From Mediterranea massiliensis (GTDB taxonomy: Bacteria > Bacteroidota > Bacteroidia > Bacteroidales > Bacteroidaceae): 64,000 nucleotides of DNA. Location: assembly GCF_900128475.1 (NCBI RefSeq), contig NZ_LT635835.1, forward strand, positions 387,794 to 451,793, given 5' to 3'. The position numbers and the translations under genes were made by a program. The notes beneath the pieces were generated by a model, which was not told the DNA's origin, did no database searches, and was given only the letters and a program-made list of their open reading frames with translations. Shown here one piece after another: positions 7,021-15,832 of the stretch (position 1 is the first letter of the stretch; each line of letters starts with the position of its first letter).

Positions 7021-10000
7021 CTAATTGATTCGGAAATCCAGCTCCGGACGTTCCTTTAAATAAGAAATCAGCTCACGCCCCACGGAAAGCTTCACCGGAC
7101 GCGACACCATGTCGAGCGTCAGCTTGGTTTCCGGGTCGGACACTTTGACATAAAGCTCCGTCGAGCCGGGATGTTCCTTGGTAAGGTCGGCCAGCTCGTT
7201 CACCAGCTCGGTGTTGAGCACCGTCAGCGGGATGAGGATCGTTATCTTCTCGATGAGCTTCTCCTTGACGTCGGGCAGCAGTTCGATGGACGTTATCTTC
7301 AGCTCCAGCTCGTTCTGCCGCCACTGCTTGGGCTGGCAGCGCGCCTTGATATAAAGGAAGGTACGCTCGCCCAGATATCCCTGATAGGTGACCCAGTCGT
7401 TGCCGAAGAACGGTATCTCGGCGGCTCCGGAGTAGTCTTCTATCTTGGCGATGCCATACGGATTGCCGTTCTTGCTCGTGCCGCGGCGCAGGGAGGTGAC
7501 GATGCCGCCCATCGTGATTTCGCGGCCCACGAGCGCCTCCTTGTTCTCAAGCTCGGCCATGTGGGTGTTGCATACATGCTCCAGCACCACGGCATACTCG
7601 TCCAGCGGATGGGCGGAAAGATAGATGCCCACCAGGTCGCGTTCCTTGTTCAGGCGGTCCAGGTCGCTCCAGCGTTCGGCCTCGGGCACTTCGGGCGTGG
7701 CGATGTCCACCACGTTCTCGCCGCCGAATAGCGAATTGGCAGCCGCGGCCTTGTCAGCCTGATAGCGGTTGCCGTAGCGCACGAGCGACTCCAGGAAGAC
7801 TTCCCCCTTGGAGTTAAGGGCGAAATACTGCTCGCGGCGCAGCTCGGGGAAGCTGTCGAAACCTCCCGCCAGGGCCAGGCACTCGAGGTTCTTCTTGTTG
7901 CAGGCATTGAGGTTGACACGCTGCACGAAGTCGAAGATGCCCTTGTAAGGTCCGTTCTTCCGCCGTTCATCCATGATGCTCTGCACGGCACCCTCGCCCA
8001 CTCCCTTCACGGCACCCAGTCCGAAGCGGATGTTGCCTTCGGGGTTGACGGTGAACTTCAGGTTACTCTCGTTCACATCGGGTCCCAGCACCTTGATGCC
8101 CATCGACTTGCACTCGTCCATCAGCTTAGTGATGGTGGTGATGTCCGAGAGGCTTCGGCTCATGACGGCCGCCATGTATTCGGCAGGATAGTTGGCCTTC
8201 AGGTAGGCCGTCTGGTAGGCTACCCAGGAGTAGCACGTGGCGTGCGACTTGTTGAAGGCGTAGGAAGCGAACTTCTCCCAGTCGGCCCAGATTTTCTCCA
8301 GCACCTTGGGGTCGTGCCCGTTCTTCTGCCCGCCGGAGATGAACTTCGGCTTCATGTGGTCCAGCTTGTCGCGCAGCTTCTTACCCATGGCCTTGCGCAG
8401 GGCGTCGGACTCGCCGCGGGTGAAGTCGGCCAGCAGACGGGAGAGCAACATCACCTGCTCCTGGTAGACGGTGATGCCGTAGGTATCCTTCAGGTACTTC
8501 TCCATGATGGGGATATCGTATTCGATGGGCTTGCGTCCCCACTTGCGGTCGATAAAGTCGGGGATGTAGTCCATAGGCCCCGGGCGGTAGAGGGCGTTCA
8601 TGGCGATGAGGTCCTCGAACGTACTGGGCTGCAGCTCGCGCAGGTACTTCTGCATGCCGGCCGACTCGAACTGGAAGGTTCCGATGGTGCGGCCGTCGCA
8701 ATACAGTTTGTAAGTGGCGGGGTCGTTGATGGATATCTTGTCGATGTCGAGTTCGATGCCGCGGTGCAGGCGGACGTTCTCTACCGCCTCCTTGATGATG
8801 GAAAGGGTCTTCAGGCCCAGGAAGTCCATCTTGATGAGCCCCGTGTCCTCGATGACGGAGCCTTCGTACTGGGTGACGAGCATCTTCTCGCCCGTTTCCT
8901 TGTCGTCGGCCGTGCTGACGGGCACCCAGTCGGTGATGTCGTCACGGCAGATGATGGTACCGCAGGCATGCACACCGGTGCCACGCACGTTGCCTTCAAG
9001 CATCTTGGCATATTTGATGGTCTCGCGCACCAGCGGGTCGGGCGACGCCTCGGCCGCCTGCAGCTCGGGCACGTAGGCGATGGCGTTGGGCAGGTTCAGC
9101 TTCTTGTCGGGAATCTTGTCGGGCACCAGCTTGCACAGGCGGTCGGACTCGGACAGCGGGAGCTTCTCCACGCGGGCCACGTCCTTGATGGCCATCTTGG
9201 TAGCCATCGTGCCGTAGGTAATGATGTGGGCCACCTTCTCCTGTCCGTACTTCTCGGTCACCCAGCGGAGCACCTCGCCGCGACCGTCATCATCGAAGTC
9301 CACGTCGATATCGGGGAGGGAGATACGGTCGGGGTTCAGGAAACGCTCGAACAGCAGGTCGTACTGAATGGGGTCTATCTTCGTGATGCCCAGGCAGTAG
9401 GCCACCGCCGAACCAGCCGCCGAACCACGTCCCGGCCCCACAGACACGCCGAGCTGGGTACGCGCGGCGTTAATGAAGTCCTGCACGATGAGGAAGTAAC
9501 CGGGGAAACCCATGGTCTTCATGATGTAGAGCTCGAACACGAGGCGTTCCTTCACCTCCTCGCTCAGCGGGTCGCCGTAGAGGCGCTTGGCCCCGTCGAA
9601 GGCCAGCTTGGCCAGGTAGTCGGCCTCCAGCTTGATGCGGTACAGCTTCTCGTAGCCGCCCAGACGCTTGATCTTAGCGTTGGCGGCCTCCTCGTCGAGC
9701 ACCACTTCGCCGTTCTCGTTGCGGGTGAACTCGTTGAACAGGTCCTGTTCGGTATATTTCTTGCGGTATTCCTCCTCCGTACCGAAGTCTTCGGGGATGG
9801 CGAAGGTAGGCATGATGGGGGCATGGTCGATGGAATAGAACTCCACCTTGTCCAGAATCTCCAGCGTGTTGGTGAGCGCTTCGGGCACGTCGGCAAAGAT
9901 CTCGTTCATCTCGGCCTTGGTCTTCATCCACTCCTGCTTGGTGTAGAGCATGCGGGTGGGGTCGTCGAGGTCCTTGCCCGTACTGAGGCAGATGAGGCGG

Positions 10001-10818
10001 TCGTGAGCTTCGGCGTTCTCCTCGTCCACGAAATGGACGTCGTTCGTACAGATCAGCTTGATGCCATACTTCTTGCTGTATTCCATCAGCTTGGCATTCA
10101 CCTTCTGCTGCAGGGGATAGGCCTCGTGGTTGGCACGCGGCACGGTGGCCTTGTGGCGTTGCAGCTCCAGGTAAAAGTCGTCGCCGAAGAGGTTCTTGTA
10201 CCAGCGGATGGCCTCCTCGGCCTCGTCGTACTTGTCGTTGGTTATCTTCTTGGGGATTTCGCCACCCAGGCAGGCGGAGCAGACAATCAGGCCCTCGTGA
10301 TATTTCTCCAGCTCGTTGCGGTCGGTACGCGGACGCATATAGTAGCCTTTGGTCCAGGCGCGCGACACCAGCTTGATGAGGTTGTGGTAGCCCTTCTCGT
10401 TCTTGGCCAGCACCACCAGGTGGTAACCGCTCTGGTCGGGCTTGCCCTCCTTCTTGTCCATCGTGCGTCGCGCCACGTACATCTCGCAGCCGATGATGGG
10501 CTTGAAGATGCGGGCTTCCGCCGCAGCTATCTTCTCGCGGCAGTCGGCCAGCGCGGCTTCCTTGTCTTCACACTCCTCCTTGCCGCTCTCGATGTCGGCC
10601 ATTTTCTTCTTCAGGTCCTTGATTTCTCCCTTCGGGCCACTGTTCTTCTTGTTGACGTAGTTGGTGAACTCCTTGATGCCGAACATGTTGCCGTGGTCGG
10701 TCACCGCGATGCCGCGCATGCCGTCCTTCATTGCCTTGTCCACCAGGCGGCTGACACTGGCCTGCCCGTCGAGTAACGAATACTGGGTATGTACGTGTAG
10801 ATGAACAAAATCTTGCAT
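7021..10818 (-). CDS. dnaE: DNA polymerase III subunit alpha
   Basis: 1265 aa replicative polymerase catalytic subunit. Domains in order: PHP domain (FVHLHVHTQYSLLDG at the N-terminus), polymerase palm with the catalytic aspartates in LPDIDVDFDDDGR, the KMDFLGLKTL motif, fingers and beta-binding regions (YRPGPMDYIP; QEQVMLL), a helix-hairpin-helix part and an OB-fold (GGIVTSLRRGTSKNGNPYG). It is about 100 residues longer than E. coli DnaE. Much of the excess is a Lys/Glu-rich coiled-coil insertion near residues 55-105, inside the PHP domain. The start at 10,818 has a strong AAAGGAG ribosome site (complement of 10,824-10,830) and a matching promoter; the 15 extra upstream codons were rejected. 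Confidence 0.97.
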   Translation of the reverse strand: MQDFVHLHVHTQYSLLDGQASVSRLVDKAMKDGMRGIAVTDHGNMFGIKEFTNYVNKKNSGPKGEIKDLKKKMADIESGKEECEDKEAALADCREKIAAAEARIFKPIIGCEMYVARRTMDKKEGKPDQSGYHLVVLAKNEKGYHNLIKLVSRAWTKGYYMRPRTDRNELEKYHEGLIVCSACLGGEIPKKITNDKYDEAEEAIRWYKNLFGDDFYLELQRHKATVPRANHEAYPLQQKVNAKLMEYSKKYGIKLICTNDVHFVDEENAEAHDRLICLSTGKDLDDPTRMLYTKQEWMKTKAEMNEIFADVPEALTNTLEILDKVEFYSIDHAPIMPTFAIPEDFGTEEEYRKKYTEQDLFNEFTRNENGEVVLDEEAANAKIKRLGGYEKLYRIKLEADYLAKLAFDGAKRLYGDPLSEEVKERLVFELYIMKTMGFPGYFLIVQDFINAARTQLGVSVGPGRGSAAGSAVAYCLGITKIDPIQYDLLFERFLNPDRISLPDIDVDFDDDGRGEVLRWVTEKYGQEKVAHIITYGTMATKMAIKDVARVEKLPLSESDRLCKLVPDKIPDKKLNLPNAIAYVPELQAAEASPDPLVRETIKYAKMLEGNVRGTGVHACGTIICRDDITDWVPVSTADDKETGEKMLVTQYEGSVIEDTGLIKMDFLGLKTLSIIKEAVENVRLHRGIELDIDKISINDPATYKLYCDGRTIGTFQFESAGMQKYLRELQPSTFEDLIAMNALYRPGPMDYIPDFIDRKWGRKPIEYDIPIMEKYLKDTYGITVYQEQVMLLSRLLADFTRGESDALRKAMGKKLRDKLDHMKPKFISGGQKNGHDPKVLEKIWADWEKFASYAFNKSHATCYSWVAYQTAYLKANYPAEYMAAVMSRSLSDITTITKLMDECKSMGIKVLGPDVNESNLKFTVNPEGNIRFGLGAVKGVGEGAVQSIMDERRKNGPYKGIFDFVQRVNLNACNKKNLECLALAGGFDSFPELRREQYFALNSKGEVFLESLVRYGNRYQADKAAAANSLFGGENVVDIATPEVPEAERWSDLDRLNKERDLVGIYLSAHPLDEYAVVLEHVCNTHMAELENKEALVGREITMGGIVTSLRRGTSKNGNPYGIAKIEDYSGAAEIPFFGNDWVTYQGYLGERTFLYIKARCQPKQWRQNELELKITSIELLPDVKEKLIEKITILIPLTVLNTELVNELADLTKEHPGSTELYVKVSDPETKLTLDMVSRPVKLSVGRELISYLKERPELDFRIN

Positions 10819-10842
10819 AAGCACTCCTTTCAAATTGGAGCA

Positions 10843-10874
10843 TAAAGGTACAATGTCTGACATTTTTCACCAAA
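10843..10874 (-). promoter_or_regulatory. dnaE promoter
   Basis: On the minus strand TTTG (complement of 10,871-10,874), a 20-bp gap and TACCTTTA (complement of 10,843-10,850). It lies 25 bp upstream of the chosen ATG with an AAAGGAG Shine-Dalgarno between, unusual in a phylum that often lacks one. Confidence 0.65.
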
Positions 10875-10919
10875 ATATTCATCAAAAAATTGCTCACAGA
10901 TGCATTTATGCCCCATTTT

Positions 10920-10951
10920 CTTGCTTGATTTTTAAAATAGCCCTATTTTTG
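10920..10951 (+). promoter_or_regulatory. psd-pssA promoter
   Basis: CTTG (10,920-10,923), a 20-bp gap and TATTTTTG (10,944-10,951), 49 bp before the psd ATG. The -33 element has one mismatch. Confidence 0.65.
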
Positions 10952-11000
10952 CGGGTAATTACTAATTTAAACCAAATCCCAAGACAAACGGATTGATTAC

Positions 11001-11687
11001 ATGGGCAGACTTAAAAGACTAAAGAAAATACGCATACACCGTGAAGGCACCCACACACTGATAGGAAGCCTGATACTGCTGCTGGCAGTTGACTCCGCCC
11101 TGTACTTCGGGTTGGAATGCAAGATACCTTTTTATATTGTAGGCGTGGTCAGCCTGGTGGTGTACGGCATACTGGTCAACTTCTTCCGTTGCCCGATACG
11201 TCTCTTCGGCCAGGATACGGAGAAAGTGGTGGTAGCGCCGGCCGACGGCAAGGTGGTAGTCATCGAAGAAGTGGAGGAGAATGAATACTTCCACGACCGC
11301 CGTCTCATGGTGTCCATCTTCATGAGCCTGGTCAACGTACATGCCAACTGGTATCCCGTGGACGGCACCATCAAGAAGGTGGGCCACCAGAACGGAAAAT
11401 TCATGAAAGCCTGGCTGCCCAAGGCCAGCACGGACAACGAACGCTCGATGGTGGTCATCGAAACGCCCGAAGGCGTGGAGGTGATGGCACGGCAGATAGC
11501 CGGAGCCATGGCACGCCGCATCGTCACCTATGCCGAGCCGGGCGAGGAATGCTACATCGACGAGCACATGGGCTTCATCAAGTTCGGCTCGCGTGTGGAC
11601 GTCTACCTGCCGCTGGGCACTGAAATACTTGTCAAACTGGGGCAACTGACTACGGGCAACCAGACAGTCATCGCCAAACTAAAATAA
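11001..11687 (+). CDS. psd: Phosphatidylserine decarboxylase proenzyme
   Basis: 228 aa, the short Psd type. An N-terminal hydrophobic region (about residues 20-62) anchors it to the membrane. The motif APADGKVV is at about residues 79-86. The self-cleavage site is the Gly-Ser pair in [14 protein letters not shown] (residues 196-197), where the pyruvoyl group forms. His residues of the catalytic centre are plausible in [12 protein letters not shown]. It converts phosphatidylserine to phosphatidylethanolamine. pssA, which makes the substrate, starts 7 bp after its stop, so the two form a tight pathway operon. Confidence 0.95.
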   Translation: MGRLKRLKKIRIHREGTHTLIGSLILLLAVDSALYFGLECKIPFYIVGVVSLVVYGILVNFFRCPIRLFGQDTEKVVVAPADGKVVVIEEVEENEYFHDRRLMVSIFMSLVNVHANWYPVDGTIKKVGHQNGKFMKAWLPKASTDNERSMVVIETPEGVEVMARQIAGAMARRIVTYAEPGEECYIDEHMGFIKFGSRVDVYLPLGTEILVKLGQLTTGNQTVIAKLK

Positions 11688-11694
11688 TCCCATT

Positions 11695-12402
11695 ATGGCC
11701 AATTGCATCACCCGTCATATTCCCAACGCGCTGACCTGCCTGAACCTGTTTTCGGGCTGCATCGCCGGCGTGATGGCCTTCGAAAGCCGCTACGAACTGG
11801 CATTGCTGTTTATCATCATCAGTGCGACATTCGACTTTTTCGACGGATTGGCCGCCCGCGCACTGAACGCACATTCTCCCATCGGCAAGGACTTGGATTC
11901 GCTGGCCGACGACGTCAGCTTCGGCGTGGCACCGTCGATTATCGTCTTCTCCCTGTTCAAGGAGATGCCCTACCCCGACTATCTGGCAGGCACAACTGCC
12001 TGGCTGCCCTATGCAGCTTTCCTCATTTCGGTATTCTCGGCCCTGCGCCTGGCCAAGTTCAACAACGACACGCGCCAGGCAACTTCCTTCATCGGCCTGC
12101 CCGTGCCTGCCAACGCCCTGTTCTGGGCCTCGTTCGTAGCGGGCTACCATCCGATGCTGACCGGCGGCAGTGTTCATCCGCTCGGACTGCTGGCCGTAGT
12201 CTGCCTCTCCTCGTGGCTGCTGGTATCGGAGATTCCGATGTTCTCGCTGAAGTTCAAGAACCTGTCGTGGAAGGACAACAAGGTGAGCTTCATCTTCCTG
12301 CTGCTCTGCATCTACTTCCTGGCAACCTTGAAAATACGCGGTTTTGCCGTCTCCATTGTCTGGTACATCCTGCTGTCGCTGTTCACAGGCCGGAAGAAGT
12401 GA
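11695..12402 (+). CDS. pssA: CDP-diacylglycerol-serine O-phosphatidyltransferase
   Basis: 235 aa integral membrane enzyme with about eight hydrophobic segments. The CDP-alcohol phosphatidyltransferase signature DGx2ARx8Gx3Dx3D is complete: D50, G51, A54, R55, G64, D68 and D72. It makes phosphatidylserine from CDP-diacylglycerol and L-serine, feeding the adjacent psd. Residues 1-20 (ITRHIPNALTCLNLFSG) match the family start. Two further same-strand genes follow, so the transcript may continue into the DUF4834 and outer-membrane genes. Confidence 0.95.
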   Translation: MANCITRHIPNALTCLNLFSGCIAGVMAFESRYELALLFIIISATFDFFDGLAARALNAHSPIGKDLDSLADDVSFGVAPSIIVFSLFKEMPYPDYLAGTTAWLPYAAFLISVFSALRLAKFNNDTRQATSFIGLPVPANALFWASFVAGYHPMLTGGSVHPLGLLAVVCLSSWLLVSEIPMFSLKFKNLSWKDNKVSFIFLLLCIYFLATLKIRGFAVSIVWYILLSLFTGRKK

Positions 12403-12465
12403 ACTTTCCGTCTGGCACGATTGTTGTAGTAGTGTTATCAGAACCAACTAAAACACTTGATATAC

Positions 12466-12762
12466 ATGTTACATTTCTTAGGATTTCTGTTCATACTCAT
12501 CATAGCGATACTGATTATCGGCCTCAGCGTCATCTTCAGCATTGTACGCGGCTTCTTCGGCTTCGGACGGAAGAAGCCGTCGCCGCGCAACTTCCAGGGC
12601 GGCTATACGTTCTACGGAGACAACCGCCAGTCGTCGCGCACCTCCACGACCCCGAACGACGGCATCCGCCCCGAAGAAGGCGAACTCCACATCAAGCACA
12701 AGGAGCGCATCTTCTCCAAGGACGAAGGCGAGTATGTGGACTTTGAAGAGATAAAAGACTAA
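12466..12762 (+). CDS. DUF4834 family small membrane protein
   Basis: 98 aa from the ATG at 12,466 (MLHFLGFLFILIIAILIIGL). One long N-terminal transmembrane helix of about 25 residues, then a Gly/Arg/Lys-rich juxtamembrane stretch (RGFFGFGRKK) and a polar tail ending in EGEYVDFEEIKD. The 'RIFSKDEGEYVDFEEI' tail is typical of DUF4834, a Bacteroidota-specific family of unknown function. It lies 63 bp after pssA and 5 bp before the next gene. A TTG codon 9 bp upstream is a possible but less likely start. Confidence 0.75.
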   Translation: MLHFLGFLFILIIAILIIGLSVIFSIVRGFFGFGRKKPSPRNFQGGYTFYGDNRQSSRTSTTPNDGIRPEEGELHIKHKERIFSKDEGEYVDFEEIKD

Positions 12763-12767
12763 CAGCC

Positions 12768-13463
12768 ATGAACAGGGGAGCAATCATCTTAGCAGTATTA
12801 CTATCGTGGTGCGCGACCGTCGGCCTATATGCACAGGACGACAAACCGACATTCACAGCAGACTTATACGGAGGAATATATCTCAACAATGAACAAGCCT
12901 GGCAACTTGAGCCATCCGTCAGCTGGCTTTTCCACAAGTATCTCGGAGTGGCACTTGGATTGGAGTTAACCGGCCAATACAACCAGCCGAGCCGTCAGAC
13001 CACCATTGACGGACAGGAGGCTGAGCTCACAGACAATGAAAGAAACATCCGATGGGTCATCTTCAAGCCGTCTGTGATACTGAAATCTCCCACCGTATGG
13101 GAAAGTGCGGACCACGACTACCGGCTTTGGTTCCAGGTAGAGCCTGGCCTCAGCCTGGCATGCCCATTCCGCAACTCTCTAACCTATGAAATCAAGGAAT
13201 TCGCGGGAGCAGTCAGCCAAACCGTAGATTACCGACGATTTCCCAATAAAGACCTCCAATGGTTCTACTGGAACGCAAGAGCTTCGGTCAACTTTGCCAT
13301 CGGCCGTTTCATCCTCAGAGGTGGATATTCCCTTTCCAATCTTGACTATTATTCCGGGCGAAGAAACATTACGTTAGCCAACGGGCAGAAGTTCCATGTT
13401 CCCAAGAGAGAATTAAGCCAGGGCATATTCCTGTCAATCGGTTATTCGTTCCATCATTTTTAA
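12768..13463 (+). CDS. Secreted outer-membrane beta-barrel-like protein
   Basis: 231 aa. An N-terminal signal peptide (about residues 1-23, cleavage after YAQ) is followed by alternating hydrophobic/polar strands with many aromatic residues, e.g. TADLYGGIYLN, LGVALGLELTGQY and RFILRGGYSLSNL. It ends in an aromatic-rich strand (SIGYSFHHF) with terminal Phe, the usual C-terminal signature of outer-membrane barrels. I recognise no specific family; an eight-to-ten-strand barrel is the reading. It follows the DUF4834 gene by 5 bp, so it is likely in the psd-pssA transcript. Base composition is a little more A+T-rich than its neighbours. Confidence 0.65.
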   Translation: MNRGAIILAVLLSWCATVGLYAQDDKPTFTADLYGGIYLNNEQAWQLEPSVSWLFHKYLGVALGLELTGQYNQPSRQTTIDGQEAELTDNERNIRWVIFKPSVILKSPTVWESADHDYRLWFQVEPGLSLACPFRNSLTYEIKEFAGAVSQTVDYRRFPNKDLQWFYWNARASVNFAIGRFILRGGYSLSNLDYYSGRRNITLANGQKFHVPKRELSQGIFLSIGYSFHHF

Positions 13464-13500
13464 CCGGTGCCTTCCCATTACGTCCCAATAAGTTAGCAGC

Positions 13501-13536
13501 CAATACCAACCGCTCACCACTAACCGTTAACCGCTT
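13501..13536. repeat. CACTAACCG repeat block downstream of tadA
   Basis: Units CAACCGCTCACCACTAACC and GTTAACCGCT, closely matching the spacer at 4,395-4,440. It sits between the convergent barrel and tadA genes. Confidence 0.55.
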
Positions 13537-13543
13537 CCCCCCC

Positions 13544-13975
13544 TTACCGTTTCCGCTGGAAGAATTCTTTCATCAGGGTGGCACATTCGTCGGCCATCAC
13601 ACCTTTCACCACGACCGTTTTTGGATGAAGGGCCTGCGGCGCATAGCGCTGGTAGCCCCGTTTCTCGTCCTCGGCCCCGAAGACGAGGCGGCCGACCTGT
13701 GCCCAGGCAATGGCACCGGCACACATCACACAAGGCTCTACCGTGACGTAGAGCGTGCACTCGTTCAGATACTTGCCGCCAAGGGCCGACGCCGCAGCCG
13801 TAATGGCCTGCATCTCGGCATGGGCCGTCACGTCCGTCAGGGTTTCGGTCAGGTTGTGGGCACGGGCGATGATGCGGTCCTTGCACACCACGACCGCCCC
13901 GACGGGCACTTCGTCGCGCTCGGCCGCCTTCCGGGCTTCGGCCAAGGCCTGCTTCATGTAATGTGGGTCGTCCAT
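13544..13975 (-). CDS. tadA: tRNA-specific adenosine deaminase
   Basis: 143 aa zinc deaminase. The HAE motif is at residues 52-54 (zinc ligand and catalytic Glu) and the PCVMC motif at 81-85 (two Cys zinc ligands). VPVGAVVV and GAEDEKRGYQ complete the family pattern. It converts adenosine to inosine at the wobble position of tRNA-Arg(ACG). Length and motifs are normal. In this family guanine or cytosine deaminases are alternatives, but the EPCVMCAGAI context and length fit TadA. Both flanks carry pieces of the GAAGTTA/CTAACCG repeat family. Confidence 0.93.
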   Translation of the reverse strand: MDDPHYMKQALAEARKAAERDEVPVGAVVVCKDRIIARAHNLTETLTDVTAHAEMQAITAAASALGGKYLNECTLYVTVEPCVMCAGAIAWAQVGRLVFGAEDEKRGYQRYAPQALHPKTVVVKGVMADECATLMKEFFQRKR

Positions 13976-13985
13976 ATTGGTCAGG

Positions 13986-14027
13986 AATTAAAGAAGTTAG
14001 AGAAGTTAAAGGAGTTAGAGCCGATAC
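13986..14027. repeat. GAAGTTA repeat block upstream of tadA
   Basis: AATTAAAGAAGTTAGAG followed by AAGTTAAAGGAGTTAG and GCCGATAC: the same block, ending in the same GCCGATAC, as at 4,347-4,374. Confidence 0.55.
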
Positions 14028-14044
14028 ATTGTCTTGCCGACCAA

Positions 14045-14278
14045 TCAGCGCCTCATGTCGTGCTCGCCAAAGAGGGTCGGATAGTCTTCCTCCATATTCT
14101 TGTGGATAAACATGAGAATAGTCTCCCTGAACCAGCGCGATTTGTTGGTTATCTTGTACTTCTCCAGATAACGGTCCACAATCCGCAGTTCCTCCTCGCT
14201 CATCAGGCACACAATGCGCTGTTCGCGTTTGGGCTCGTCGGGCGTTGCTTTCGCACACGTTTTGTCTCTCTTTCTCAT
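14045..14278 (-). CDS. Ribbon-helix-helix-like small protein
   Basis: 77 aa. A Lys/Arg-rich N-terminus is followed by a short beta-strand (QRIVCLMS), a helix (EEELRIVDRYLEKYK) and a second helix beginning NKSRWFRETILMFI. This is the strand-helix-turn-helix order of RHH DNA-binding or plasmid-partition-like proteins, with the N-x-S-x-[WF]-[IF]-R-E core. A promoter with TTTG, an 18-bp gap and TAATTTTG lies just upstream. It is divergent from yraN, so it could autoregulate or control the intergenic region. Function unproven; such small proteins are common in Bacteroidales core regions. Confidence 0.6.
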   Translation of the reverse strand: MRKRDKTCAKATPDEPKREQRIVCLMSEEELRIVDRYLEKYKITNKSRWFRETILMFIHKNMEEDYPTLFGEHDMRR

Positions 14279-14286
14279 ATTTCCTG

Positions 14287-14316
14287 CAAAATTAGTGTTC
14301 CTGCCGTAAATTCAAA
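14287..14316 (-). promoter_or_regulatory. Promoter of the RHH-like gene
   Basis: On the minus strand TTTG (complement of 14,313-14,316), an 18-bp gap and TAATTTTG (complement of 14,287-14,294). The divergent yraN side shows only a TAAATTTG element at 14,329-14,336. Confidence 0.5.
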
Positions 14317-14363
14317 GCAGAAAAAGCGTAAATTTGTCTCCCGAGAAGAAAAAAGACGGTAAT

Positions 14364-14729
14364 ATGGCAGCACACAACAGACTGGGAAAGGAAGGCGAGG
14401 ATGCCGTAGCAGCCTATCTGGAGCGGAAAGGCTACACGATACTTCACCGCAACTGGCGCAAGAACCGCCTGGAGCTGGACATTGTAGCCACGCACGACGG
14501 CGAGCTGGTGGTGGTCGAAGTGAAGACCCGTACCAACACCGACTACAAGGAGCCTCAGGAGGCCGTGGACTGGCGGAAGGTGCGCCACATCGTCGTGGCG
14601 GCCGATGCCTACATCAAGCATTTCGGCATCGACCTGCCCGTCCGCTTCGACATCGTTACGGCCGTCGGCGACCGGCCGCCGTTCCAGATCGAGCATCTGG
14701 AGAATGCTTTCTATCCGCCACAATTTTAA
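14364..14729 (+). CDS. YraN family (UPF0102) nuclease-like protein
   Basis: 121 aa from the ATG at 14,364 (MAAHNRLGKEGEDAVAAYL), which is the usual family N-terminus; a TTG 30 bp upstream is in frame but unlikely. Strings KGYTILHRNWR, ELDIVA and LVVVEVKTR supply the Asp and ExK residues of a restriction-endonuclease-like fold. In other phyla the gene sits near rnhB and rplS; here it is next to birA. The biological role is not settled. It is 5 bp upstream of birA and on the same strand, so co-transcription is likely. Confidence 0.88.
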   Translation: MAAHNRLGKEGEDAVAAYLERKGYTILHRNWRKNRLELDIVATHDGELVVVEVKTRTNTDYKEPQEAVDWRKVRHIVVAADAYIKHFGIDLPVRFDIVTAVGDRPPFQIEHLENAFYPPQF

Positions 14730-14734
14730 GCATA

Positions 14735-15532
14735 ATGAATTTTACGTACAAAACCAAGATGACAACAATTCCTGAACAACCCTCCTTTCCAATCATCAGA
14801 CTGGAAGAAACCGACTCGACCAACCGCTACCTGAGCGACCTGTGCGACAACGCCCCGTCCGCCCCCGCCGAATATACCACCGTCACCGCCCGCTTCCAGA
14901 CATCGGGCAAGGGACAGCGCGGCAACTCGTGGGAATCCGAAGCTGGACAGAACCTCCTGTTCAGCACCGTGCTCTACCCCCGTTTCGTCGAGGCACGCCG
15001 CCAGTTTGTTCTGTCGCAGATTGTATCGCTGGCCGTCAAGGAAGAGCTGGACACGCATACAGAAGGTATCTCCATCAAATGGCCCAACGACATCTACTGG
15101 CACGAGAAGAAGATTTGCGGCATGCTCATCGAAAATGTGCTGGAGGGCAACCGCATCGGCCGCTGCATCCCCGGCATCGGCATCAACCTGAACCAGACCG
15201 CCTTCCGCAGCCCCGCGCCCAACCCAGTTTCGCTGAAGCAGATTACGGGCCGTGATTACGACGCGCTGACCGTCCTCAATGGCTTCCTGCGCCGTCTGCA
15301 CACCTACTACGAAGCCCTGCGCCACGACGAAGACGGCCGCTTTGCCGCCTCCATTGCCCGCCGATACACCGACACCCTCTTCCGCCGCGAGGGCCTGCAC
15401 CCCTACGAAGACGCCAACGGACGCTTCCTGGCCCGTCTGGCCGATGTGGAACCGGACGGGCGCTTCGTTCTGCAAGACGAGGCGGGACGCTTGCGTAAAT
15501 ACCTCTTCAAGGAGGTGCAATACATCCTTTAA
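14735..15532 (+). CDS. birA: Biotin-[acetyl-CoA-carboxylase] ligase
   Basis: 265 aa. Signature segments: ETDSTNRYL near residue 30, the biotinyl-AMP loop SGKGQRGNSWES, SIKWPNDIYW with the catalytic Lys, and KICGMLIEN. It activates biotin and attaches it to the acceptor lysine of carboxylases. The N-terminal helix-turn-helix of the E. coli bifunctional BirA is missing, so this is a ligase without repressor function. Two possible starts (14,735 and 14,759) both precede the conserved region. Follows yraN by 5 bp. The downstream spacer is repeat-filled. Confidence 0.93.
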   Translation: MNFTYKTKMTTIPEQPSFPIIRLEETDSTNRYLSDLCDNAPSAPAEYTTVTARFQTSGKGQRGNSWESEAGQNLLFSTVLYPRFVEARRQFVLSQIVSLAVKEELDTHTEGISIKWPNDIYWHEKKICGMLIENVLEGNRIGRCIPGIGINLNQTAFRSPAPNPVSLKQITGRDYDALTVLNGFLRRLHTYYEALRHDEDGRFAASIARRYTDTLFRREGLHPYEDANGRFLARLADVEPDGRFVLQDEAGRLRKYLFKEVQYIL

Positions 15533-15570
15533 AAGCCTTCACCCCCTTTTCTACCTGTGCCCTACGGCTT

Positions 15571-15717
15571 GAAACTACCGGTTTCGTTCACACACTAACT
15601 ATTAAAACGACTGGTTTCACAATCGTTTCATCGCATGAAACTAACAGTTTCATTGAAAGAAACTACTGGTTTCATTCAATGAAACCGATGGTTTCAAAGC
15701 ATGAAACTATCTTGAAA
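15571..15717. repeat. Cluster of GAAAC-N5-GTTTC palindromic units
   Basis: In the 300-bp spacer after birA. Four exact 15-bp units of the form GAAAC-N5-GTTTC occur at 15,571-15,585, 15,637-15,651, 15,659-15,673 and 15,681-15,695. A degenerate one lies at 15,605-15,619 and half-sites at 15,621 onward and 15,701-15,717. Central bases differ (TACCG, TAACA, TACTG, CGATG). No ORF or promoter seen in the rest of the spacer. Confidence 0.75.
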
Positions 15718-15832
15718 CTCATAGGGGAGTGAACAGGTACGGGCAAGAAACAAATAAGACTTCCCCCTGACCGCCTCGGCAAGTCAGGAGGAAATCCTTC
15801 CGTACAATCCCTCCGGCCCGCGGCCGGAGACT

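Noticed and set aside
8242..10776. 844-codon open frame antisense to dnaE
   Set aside because: Composition is a His/Val/Leu/Gly-rich shadow of a G+C-rich gene; no domain recognised and dnaE on the other strand is complete.
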